Shown: piece by piece, positions 37,301 to 49,300 of the stretch
Position numbering within the stretch: position 1 is the first letter of the stretch
Layout of the letters: the number at the start of each line of letters is the position of its first letter
Source: Sipunculus nudus
Taxonomy: Eukaryota; Annelida; Sipuncula; Golfingiida; Sipunculidae
Direction: 5' to 3'
Assembly: GCA_026874595.1 (NCBI GenBank)
Contig: CM049307.1
Location: forward strand, 95,082,330 to 95,146,329
DNA: 64,000 nucleotides
The notes under the pieces: model-generated
What the model was told of the DNA's origin: nothing
Databases searched by the model: none
The model's input: only the letters and a program-made list of their open reading frames with translations
Position numbers and translations under genes: made by a program

Positions 37301-40300
37301 TTCCATCTGTCATATATGGCTTACCTACCAATAAGGGAAGAAGCCTATTGATGTTGAGGTCAAAAAGTCAAAGGTCAAGGTCACAATATTTAATTGTTCT
37401 AAATGCTTGTGAGCATATTTCAAGTGTAACTGTTCAACCCAAACCTTCAGTCTTTCACATATGCCACATTTATGCATCACTCAGTTTGACTCAAACTTCA
37501 TATTTATGGGTCTTTTTGCTTGAATAAATAACTTATTGTATCCCCAGACAAAGTCGGGGGATACTATGTTTTCATACCGGTCCCGCCGCCGCCGCCGCCG
37601 CCGCATATGAATCTTGTTGGCGCGATAACCCAAAAAATATTTCACGGAACTTTACCAAACTTGGTATATGTATAGATATGGGTAAGAGGACGATGCCTAT
37701 TTAAAATGAGGTCATGACCTTTACTAGGAGAGTGTCCTTGACCTTGAATAGGTCCAATTTTGGGGAAAATCACACAAATTCTTTAATATCTCAAGAAATC
37801 TTGCATGGATTTATCCCAAAATCAAGTTGATGGAAGATCATGGATAGGGTTGTCATGTTCCAGAAACTGGTGGCGCCACCTATTATTCTTTACTTGTTTT
37901 CGTGCCGTTTAATACCCCCTAAATTGCCACCTTACAGCACTGTGAGCATTATAAGTCAAAAACTAATGGACAGATTTCTTTTATATTATGCATATACATA
38001 GGTATGCGTTATGGGATGATGCTTATTTAAATTGGGGTCATGACCTTTCCTATGATAGTGGCCTTGACCTTGAATATTGCCATATATGGTGAAAATCACA
38101 CACCTCTTATGATATCTCCAGTGTTGATAGCCATATGGATTTCAAACATGACTTATGTATGGCCCACCACTAAAGTAAGAACCCTATAGGTTCTAGGGTC
38201 ATGAGGTCAAAGGTCAAGGTCACTGGACTGGCATTTTAAAAGATACTTTGGATGCATTTTAAGCCAAACTTTCATCCCAGGTCTTCCATCTTGAATATAT
38301 AGCTCACTTGCCAATAATGGATGATCCATATAAATTTTGGGGTCACAAGGTCAAAGGTCAAGGCCACAGGAGCTATCTGTCCAAAAATTAGTTTCTGGAT
38401 GATAATTCCTGCTTTTATTGATATAATGATTTCAAAATTGACTTATATATGTCCCATTGAAAAAGCAAGACTCAAATTGATTTTGGGGTCATGAGGTCAA
38501 AGGTCAAGGTCACAGGAAACCTCTATAAAAAGATTGTGGATGCATTTTCAGCCAAACAATTCATCTCAGATCTTTCATCTTGCACATATAGTTCAACTGC
38601 CAAGAGTGGAAGACCCCTATCAATTTTGAGGTCACAAGGTCAAAGGTCAAGGTCACAGGAGCCATATGTCCAAAAATTAGTTTCTGGATGATAATTCCTG
38701 CTTTTATTGATGTATGGATTTCAAACTTGACTTATATATGTGCCATTGGAAAAGCAAGACCCAAATTGATTTTGGGGTCATGAAGTCAAAGGTCAAGGTC
38801 ACAGGACACATCTTTAAAAAGATGTGGATGCATTTTCAGCCAAACATTTCATCTCAGATCTTTATTCTTGCACATATAGTTCACCTGCCAAGAGAGGAAG
38901 AACCCTATCAATTTTGAGGTCACAAGGTCAAAGGTGAAGGTCACAGGAGCCATCTGTCCAAAAATTAGTTTCTGGATGATAATTCCTTCTTTTATTGATG
39001 TTTGGATTTCAAAACTTGACTTGAATTTGACCCATTGGAAAAGCAAGACCGGAATTGAATTTGGGGTCATAAGGTCAAAGGTCAAGGTCACAGGAAACCT
39101 CTATAAAAAGATTGTGGATGCATTTTCAGCCAAACAATTCATCTCAGATCTTTCATCTTGCACATATAGTTCACCTGCCAAGAGTGGAAGACCCCTATCA
39201 ATTTTGAGGTCACAAGGTCAAAGGTGAAGGTCACAGGAGCCATATGTCCAAAAATTAGTTTCTGGATGATAATTCCTGCTTTTATTGATGTATGGATTTC
39301 AAACTTGACTTATATGTGTCCCATTGGAAAAGCAAGACCCAAATTGATTTTGGGGTCATGAGGTCAAAGGTCAAGGTCACATCTTTAAAAAGATGTGGAT
39401 GCATTTTCAGCCAAACATTTCATCTCAGGTCTTTCATCTTGCACATATAGTTCACCTGCCAAGAGAGGAAGAACCCTATCAGTTTTGAGGTCACAAGGTC
39501 AAAGGTGAAGGTCACAGGAGCCATCTGTCCAAAAATTAGTTTCTGGATGATAATTCCTGCTTTATTGATGTATAGATTTCAAACTTGACTTGTATATGTC
39601 CCATTGGAAAAGCAAGACCCGAATTGATTTTGGGGTCATGAGGTCAAAGGTCAAGGTCACAGGACACATCTTTAAAAAGATCAAGGTCACAGGACCAACA
39701 TCTTCAACAAGATTATGGATTGATAGATGGAAGAAACAATAAATATGCCAAGTGTCAGTTACACAGTATATGCTGCTAAAAACGGGTGCCTATTCTTAAA
39801 GGGGCTGGGGGGCTACTATGTCTGGGGATACTCTGGCACCTGCGGTGCCAAGAAATGTCTAGTTGATTTTGGGGTCAGCTGGTCAGCAGGTTAAAGGTTG
39901 CAGGTCAAAGTTATTCACCCATTGGTTGCCAAGTAATTACACCAGATTTAAGTGGTTAGTAGTTTCCCATCATTTAGAAAGAATCCAGTTGATATATGGG
40001 CAAAAGGCCAAGGTCATAGGTCAGGGATGTTCACAATTACTTATTTTATAGACCATCTCTATTTTTCTTGTATATATAACCATCCCACTCCAGCTGGTAC
40101 ATCTCCCTGTGTGGCTGTAATTGTGAGTGACACTGGTGACATATGACTCCCTTTTGTATCAGCCTATTAAGTGATAAGGCTCAGTGATAAGTACCTCGTT
40201 ACTTCATAACAAAAACACTGTTGTCAGAATGCTTCAGCCAGGCATTAAGACTATGAGAGTATAGTATTAAGGTTTAGCTACTGATTTATAAGATGATGGG

Positions 40301-43300
40301 AACATTTTGCAGTTTATTTTATGGAATCCTAGCAATAAACTTAGTTTCCTAGATATCTGAATATTTTAATATATATCACCACATATAAAAGCAAGTGTTT
40401 GTTCTCATAATATGTGGATGTGTACCTTGATTTAGGATGGCTTTTTGTTTTATTTCAAGACTCTTAGTCATGCTTTCTGCATTTCTTTTCTTTCAGGTTT
40501 GGCAGTTAACCTACCCGTCTGACCCCATTGAAAAGCAGAGTGATAATAAAAAATATTGGACTTATACTTTTTACAATTGCATATCTATAAATCTGATATG
40601 AGGGCCTGGTCATGCCTTTTGAATTATTTTGGGCATTCATTACTGGATAATTTGCCCAAGTTTGGTCTCTTATTGGAGAATGTGGGATATCAAATGTCAT
40701 ACTTGTCAGAAATCCATAATGTCTGCCAGTTAGCCTCCTTAGAAATTCTTTCTTCAGTGCAGTTTCAGTAATTTTTAGCTCAGCTGACTATAAGTCATCT
40801 CAGCTATAGTCGTGGTCCATTGTCCGTCGTCCGTCCGTCTGTCCGTCCGTAGATGTGGCACGTTTTGAAACCGTAAGACCTAGGAATCCAAAATTCGGCA
40901 TAATGTTAGATGTCCCCAAGATCTCCTACCAAGCTGAAAACTGGGTCTCTGCGACTTTGTTCCTTTGAGAAATTAAAGAAAAACCTCAATTTTTTATTAA
41001 AAACCTATTTTTACACTTCAGGACTGCCTAATATCAAAACCACTCATCTGTTTTTCCTCATATTTACCATAGTTATTCCTCTATATAGTTCCTATGTACA
41101 TGCCAGAAATTATGTCTGTATTATAAAAATTTAAAAAGTTATGGGCCCAAACATAATGCATTGTGTAAAAAATCAGGAAAGATATTTGACCACTTAACAC
41201 AAAATATGTTAAAGCTATAAACTTTTTTTCCAGTAATATAACTTTAATTAATCAAAATTAAATTGTATACCCAAAATTAGATCAAAATCTTTTAAATTTT
41301 TTAAAATATTAACAAAAATAAAAAATTGGTACCTTAAATTTTGCCCAACTTTGACCATGGCACGTTTTTTTCCTGTAAGTACTGTGGATTTAATTTTCAC
41401 AGCATGTTTTTTTTTTAGCATTTTGTCTGTAAACACCAAAAATTTGAAACCAGTTGATCAAAAACTGTAGATTTTATTCAAGCTTTCAAGCACCATGTAA
41501 CATATTGTTTACATCAAACTAGTGTCATGCAGTTTGCAAGTGCTCAGCTCCCCAACTTCAGCTCTCAGTTCCTAAAATTTGGCATACAATTAGATGTCTC
41601 AAAAATCCCCTACCATGCCAAGAATTTGGTCACTAGGACTTAATACCTTCGAGATATTAATGAAAAACTTCATTTTTCCATTAAAAACCCTTTGTTACAC
41701 TTCAAGACAGCCTAATATCAAAACCACTGATCTGACTTTAATCATATATAATATACATATTTTTCTATATATTCTCTATGCACATGCCAGAAATGATGTC
41801 AGCATTGCGTAATTGTTTTAAGTTATGGGCCCAAACATAATGCTCTTAGTAAAAAATCAAGAAATATATTTACTCCCTTAACAAGAGGATTGCTGAAGCT
41901 AGAGATTTTTTGTCAGGGATGTAACATTATTTAATCAGGATTCAACTGAATACCCAAAATTAGTTCTGAATTTTTCAAATTGTATAAGTTATTAGTATAA
42001 ATATAAAATTAGTACCTTAAATTTTGCCCAACTTTGACCATAGCATGTTTGTTTCCTGTGAGTACTGTTGATATAATTTTCATATCATGCACACATAAAG
42101 ATTTCAGCTTTTTAGTTTGAAAAGCTGAAAAATATTGGCCAAAACTTGTAGCCTTCATTAATGTTTTTATGAGACCATGTCAGACCTTGGCTCTCTGTAG
42201 CACCTCTTGAGTCACCTGTATGTTGACCTGGTTGAACTTTCAGCAAATTATGCATGCTTGAGGCGAGACATAAACTGGGGCGTCCAGGCAGCTTATTATA
42301 TAATGGCCAGCCACAGTTGATCTAGGTGTCCAACCCAACTCATCTAGTAGTTTTAACCAACAACATAACAATAAACAATAAATTAATAAATTTTTATTGG
42401 TTTTTATAACAAATTAAAGAAAAATAGAAAAGGAATTTGTTAGTTGATAATATCAGGAAATTAACTTTCAGTTACCGATGATATAAGAATCTTGTATCGA
42501 TGGATAGAATGTCATGTATTCCAAATAACACCATGCAGTCACCTATCGTATTTTTCAGTTCAATTTTAATGATAAAAAAGTAAATCATATTATTCATTAC
42601 TAATCATTAGGGATCATATGAAGGAAATTAATGATAGACAAAGATGCAGTTGATAATAATAATCTAGATTCCTACTGTGTCTAGTGTGTACATTGATGTG
42701 AAATTAGTCCAAAATAAATATATTACATTTTTTTTTTTAATATAAATAAAAGCCATAAAACCAGGTACTTATGATCATTATTTTAAAATGTGAATTTTGT
42801 ATATTCTGGATTCTCAACATCATTGTTTGGTGAAAACTGAATAAATACCAGACATGGTGCGAATACTTTGCAATTGTATTTAAACACGAATATGAATATG
42901 TACTCCATTATAAAATTTCTTTCATAAGAATGGGAATTCAGGTAAAAATGAAAGTATATGAATACCAGTGCAAATATTTTCAAAATGTATTAATGTATAC
43001 ATTCATGAATATATTCTTTAATATTATTTTAATAATCATTTCAGTCATATTTTATTTGAAAAAATCATACTATTCTCTTATTATTTTTAATAAAAATTAT
43101 ATTTAGGACAATATTTGTAATTTTCCTAATAAATAGTTAACTCTTATATTATATGTTCTGCTTATATTAGTTATATGGCCAAGTCAAAATCTGTGTGACA
43201 ATCCCACTCCATTTGTTAATGAAATAAATGAAATTAATCCTCTTTCCTGTCTCCAAAGGTACTATCAAAATCATACATAAGCTAAACAACAACAACTCAT

Positions 43301-46300
43301 AATACAGCTTATTTTTATTACCATATAAAACCAGCATATGCCTCATTTCTAAATCATATTTTTTTATCATATATATCAGTGAGCGCCGTGACCCATAGGT
43401 CCCTTGTTTCTTTCATGTTTGGTCCGATTTAGAGAATGTTTGTTGTCTGATTTCAGACTTGTCAGAAGTCCAGTATGGCCACCAGGCAACCATCTTTTAA
43501 TTCCTTTTGATCATATTATCTCAAGAACAGTTAAAGTGAATGCAGTTGGATGTATATTTATGTAATCTTGTAAAGGATTGGGTCAAATATTTCTGAATAA
43601 ATATTACCATCATTTATAAAAGTGCAGTACAGTTGGCTTGTATTGAATAAAAATTCATACAGAAGCACCTGTTTCTCAATAATTCTTGCATGTATTTCCT
43701 TGATTTTTGCTATATATTTTGATCTTATATTTTCCCTTTGTGGTGTTCCTTTGAGACTGACAGGTTTCAAGCAAGCTGTTGGAATAGTTCCTGATAGCTT
43801 ACCGGTAACAATCATGCATTTTCCTGAGACCATCAATTCACTGTGTTTTAACCAGACATAGGTGATATATATTTCTGTTGTCATAGAAAATTTTCAACAA
43901 ATTGGCAAATTGGTTCTTCAAAATTTGACTGGAAGTTGTGAATCTCAGTCCATGATGTCACAGGTCATGCTTGGCAGCTGAGCGTCATGACCCATGGGTC
44001 ACTTGTTAAATGATGGTTTCCTTCATTTAATGTCAATTTAATATTTTCTAGACAATTGTACAGATCAGATCACAAATGTCAATTTATAATTATAAATTAC
44101 TGATTGCTCTTTATAGTGTACTTCTTTAGAGTGATTGGTCATCCTTTTTATTTCTTTCTTCTTTTTTGATATACTCAGACAGCAAAAACTTTATGAGTAG
44201 GTGAGTTTAAGTGGAGGAAATTTTCAAATTTTTTTTCTCTCCGTGCATTGGATATAGTTATTTATTTGAATGTCATTCTGTGGTCACAGTTATATTTGGT
44301 TAATTTTACTCATTATTCACTAATTTATTCATTATTTACTTATCACACTCAGAGTTTATATATCACATTAAGTAATGAAAATTGTTGTATGCATGTCTTG
44401 TGCTCAGCAGACACTCAGTTGGAGGGGGGGGGGGAGCAAGTATGAAAAAGTTAATAATAAACTAAAATCTAAATCAATTAAACATACTTAGAAATACTGC
44501 TTGGAAAATAGATGATCATGTTAGTTTACCATGTAAATTAATCATGTTTATGTGATGTAAGCTCCTATATTTTCTCCAAACTTTTGGCTAAAAATTACTG
44601 TAAACTCATATTTTTTGTCTCAGATCCTCCTATTAAAGTCATTTATTTCTTGGGAAGCTTGGGAGCCATGCTCTCATCAAATTTAATTCTAGAAAAAAGT
44701 CTTTGGTCTCAAGGATTTACAAAGTTATACTTAGTATAAAGTTATTATCAAGCAAAATGCATGGCTAAGTTCCAGTATAAGTGTCCTGTAAGGATTTACA
44801 CAAATCTACAAATATGATGCAAAAAACAGCATTAACGTTTGATATTTTACCTTTCAATAATTTCCTTGATGTTTTGCATGCCTTTGGTACAGTTATGTTA
44901 TCCAGACAGAATCCTTGTTTTTCTGAGTTTATGTATATCTACATTGTGTTGTGACCTTATAATGAAACATAAGGATTTATTTTGTAAGTTGAAGTATTAT
45001 CATATCGATCTTGTATGGTGAGGGTATGCTTTTCTTCAAAACACATGTTGTAGATTGATATTTTGATTACCATACATAGAGATATTATGTAATTTATTTA
45101 ATTTATTTAAATAAACTGAGGATAAAGCTCTCAGGCATTTTTGCAGGAGTTCACAGAAATCACAGTGATAGTAACTTATCCCCTTTCTCAAACATTGCCC
45201 AAGCCTTTGGATTTAGATGAAAGATTTGTGCTCTGGTGAGCACCTTCTAGTTCTGTTTATGATTCATCATTAGTGCAAATTTTGGTTTGATCCGTAGTCC
45301 ACATTCATAATTCATGTTAGAATAAATTGAGCAGCTACCAGACAATATTTCCATGATTTCTGAATGATTTTTCAACTTAATTTGTTCATGAATAACAATT
45401 TGATCAACATTGTTCTGGTATTTTGCATATGCCTTTTAGTAAACAGGTAAATGAAAAAGCAGTTAAATGTGCTACACTTAAAATAAAAACCCCATTGCTG
45501 TTTGTATTTGGAGAACAGCATTTTCGATAATTCAGAGTTTGCTGATTTAGTTGATAGTATATGTGCCTACTCAGCAAATATGCATTAAATATTTAAACAA
45601 AATGATACAACCACAGTTTTAGATAATAAAAATAATTTTCAAATACATGCTTATCTGCAAAGATATATATACTCTGTTCTAATATTTTCATATATCAGAC
45701 ATTTAGAATATTTACAGTATATGGTTATGTATTTACAGACACAGAAAACACAAACACGAAATAGCATGGGGGACACCTGTGCTATCTGCGGAGGAAAAGT
45801 GTACATCATGGAGCGACACGTAGAGGGCACCACCTTATATCACCGACACTGCATCCGCACAAATCAGCGCGCTACACTGAAACGCTCAAAAGGGTCACAA
45901 GACAAGGCGTCAAGCTCGCCCAAAGCAGCACGTACAAAAATGGCTGGATCACCCACAAAGTCATATGACACAAAGGTCACAGTGTCAAGGTCAAATATAG
46001 GATCACCCACAAAGTCAAATGACACAAAGGTCACAGAGTCAAGGTCAAATATAGGATCACCCACAAGGTCATATGACACAAAGATCACAGAGTCAAGGTC
46101 AAATGTAGGATCACCTGCAAGGTCATATGACACAAAGATCACAGAGTCAAGGTCAAATGTAGGATCACCCACAAGGTCATATGACACAAAGGTCATAGAG
46201 TCAAGGTCAAATGTAGGATCACCTGCAAGGTCATATGACACAAAGGTGACAGAGTCAAGGTCAAATGTAGGATCACCTGCAAGGTCATATGACACAAAGG

Positions 46301-49300
46301 TGACAGAGTCAAGGTCAAATGTAGGATCACCCACAAAGTCATATGACACAAAGGTCATAGAGTCAAGGTCAAATGTAGGATCACCTGCAAGGTCATATGA
46401 CACAAAGGTGACAGAGTCAAGGTCAAATGTAGGATCACCTGCAAGGTCATATGACACAAAGGTGACAGAGTCAAGGTCAAATGTAGGATCACCCACAAAG
46501 TCATATGACATAAAGGTCACAGAGTCAAGGTCAAATGTCCATAAAGTCACAGAGCCAAGGCCAAAAGACCAGGAACAGAGGTCAAAATTATGGTCACCTC
46601 AGCAGAACAAATCGCACAACGAAACAAAGTCTGTGGTCTCTAATTCACCTTTTGCAAACCAGCAAAACAATAAATGGAGATCTCAGAAATCAGATGCAAG
46701 CATTTCAAGTCACAAATCAAGTTCATCTTCATCTTCTAGTCCAGGCATTTCTAAAGTAAGTGAAACAAAAGAATCAGATAAACAGGTACCAAAGATAGGG
46801 CAGGAGAAGACCACAAAAGCTGGCACAGAAAAAGGTAAAAGCTGGAACAGGCATGTTATGGGGTACAGTGACAGTAGTGCTAGCATATCAAGTACTGGTT
46901 CTGAACACTCCAGCCCTGGGAGCAATTTGAGGAAAGACGCAAGTAATAAAAACGCATCAGGTTACTACAGGTACAGCAGTCCAGCAAGTAGTCAGTCGTC
47001 CTTATCCAGTCCCAGCTCAGGCAGTAATGCTCTAGCTCTGAGAGGACTGGCAGAGTCCTCCAACAGCAGCACATGTACCAGTCACAGCTCAATCAGCCAG
47101 TCATCCATGTCCAGTCCAGACAGACATCGCAGCACAAACTTAAGTCCAAATCTGACACCAAGCTCTAGTCAGCAAAGCAGTCCCAGCTCCATATTCAGCA
47201 GGATAAAACAGTTTGACAGCTCCTCTGTGGACAGTACGCCAAGTCCAACGACAACCAAGAAGCACTGCTCAGTAGGAGCTGATCCTGACAACAAGCTGAC
47301 TGGTTACAAGGCTGCGTTACAGACCAAATATGGCTCACAGTCCTCTACCAGCAGTGGTGGCAGTTTTGAGTCAGTAAAGAGTAAGGAGAGCCTAAACAGC
47401 CCCAAACAGAAAAGACCATATTCATCCGCAGCGACGGTGAGCTCTTTGGGTGGTGTTGCTAAGACGGAACCTTCCCTGGTGACAGGTAGAGCAGCGAAGG
47501 ATGTGGCAGTGGAGGGGAAAAGCAAAGGTAAATGGAACCCACATGACATAGTAGGGAAGGTCAACGCAAATGCATCTGCTGTTAAAACTGATGCAGGTAC
47601 ATTGGCAGGAAAAAATACTGCAAGCACAATAATGGGTAACAGAGAGGCAGAAATGAAGAGAACATATATGTACACATCATCGGAGAAAAGTAACGCAAGT
47701 GCAGTAGTGGGTAATAGAGAAGATAACACAAAATCTGATTTGTTACAAAGTTTGGCAAATATAAGGAAAAAGCATGATGAAAAGCAAAATAGACACAAAG
47801 CGCCTCTGATTTCTGACACAGATATTCATGGGAATGAAAAGAAATTGACTCACTTGAAGCCAGTGAAATCTGTGAGTAAGTCAAGTACTGATGAGGCAGA
47901 GGAATTAGACTTCTCTGAAAATGATTTGGACAAACTGGTCTCGGCAAATATGGTAGCAGATGATTATCATGCTCAAGCCAATGTTGGTGACAGAACCCTC
48001 TCAAGGATGGTGGTAAGGAACTCCAGCACATCTTTGGGAAAAGCTGAGTCCAAGCAAAATGGTGATGTAAAACATCAGAAGCAGATAAGCCAAAGTAAAG
48101 CAATAGATAATAAGCAAGATAAACAGCAAATAAGTTCTGTTCCCATGAATATTAGTGCATCGCGAGATGCTGACAAGAATATAAAGAGTTTTATGAAGCA
48201 GGGAAAGATAGATTCATTGTCTGATTCTGATAACTGCTCACCCAAAGTCACAGAACATAAAGGACAAAAGTCAATAATGAAGCCTTCTCGACCTGTGACT
48301 GTTGCAGGCATGGATTCCAGCATGAAGAGCAGCCTGTTCAAGGAACAGAGGCAGACCTCCGCATCAGAATCTGACAGTGATACAGTCATGCCTTTGAAGT
48401 CAACATCGGGTTTTGGAAGAAAACATGCTTTACAGATTGAGGCTAAAAGTGAAACACGCCAGGGTAACAATATGAATGCGTTTAATATATGGGACTCAAT
48501 AGACAAAACAAGAAACCGTGCAAAATCAGATAGTTCATGGCCAAAAATGGAGAAAGATTCTATACCTGATGCCAAGAACATTACAGATATCAGAGAAACA
48601 GAAAAACTGAAAACATCGTCTCCAGTAAGTAAGAGAATTACCATGTCAGAGGAGATTGATAAAGGTTCTAAAGATCGCAGGAAAGTAAAATCAGAGTTTG
48701 TCATGGCACAGAAAGAAAATGAGAAACCGGAATGGATGCTTGAAGCTGAGAGACGAAAGAAAGCACGAGCTGGAAAATATGCTGATCCTGAATTGAAATG
48801 GAAAAACAATGAGACTGTTAATCACAGTCCTGTTAACAGCGTGGCAAAAATCACTGAGAATAACAAAACTGATTTATTATCAACAATTGAGGCAACCAAA
48901 CCTGGTAAGCAGCTACCAAGCTCTGGGAATCTGAATGTCACCAAGGAAACGCATGGAAGATTCCGTCCAGAAGGCACAGCCAAGATTATTGCTGAGAAGA
49001 AAGTTGCAGCACCACAGTTTAATCCTGAATCCCCTCCAGTTTCACCACCTAGGCAGTTGAAGAAAATCAGACCAGAAACAAAATTCTTGTTTGAAGATTT
49101 TGACGATTCCTCCATATCTGATGATGGTGGTAGTTCTGGCAAACATAGCACTGCAGGAAGAAGCCAAGAAGAGTCTCCAAGGAGTCTCAGGGACGTCGTC
49201 CTTGATGACGGTACACGAGTCAGAAAGGTGAGTCGCGATAATTTACTATGTTCATTAGGATTAATTGTGTTCCTGTCTCCACATAAATATTTGTGTCATA

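Larger units (their letters stand above)
36602..44005 (+). mobile_element. Rolling-circle-like element, family A, copy 3, with two nested insertions
   Basis: It starts TTTAGCTCAGCTGAC and ends with the palindrome TGACCCATGGGTCA and CTTG at 44005. Family A sequence resumes seamlessly at 39863 and 43407 after the two inserts. Subtracting the inserts leaves about 2.4 kb, the same as the other copies. The nesting order shows copy 3 was present before both insertions. Confidence 0.77.
29853..45738 (+). other. Intron 4 (phase 0), repeat-laden
   Basis: A 15.9-kb intron. 29853-31670 holds nothing recognised. 31676-31860 looks like a Tigger-type remnant (AGTAAAGCCTCTGTTTATAGG). Then come the 78-bp satellite, family A copy 2, and family A copy 3 with two nested elements. 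44006-45738 holds nothing recognised apart from a G run at about 44425. I looked for an exon encoding the missing second LIM finger and found none by eye. Confidence 0.85.

Noticed and set aside
47304-48809. Antisense frames of 170-244 residues opposite exon 5
   Set aside because: Low-complexity shadows of the Ser/Lys-rich sense frame.
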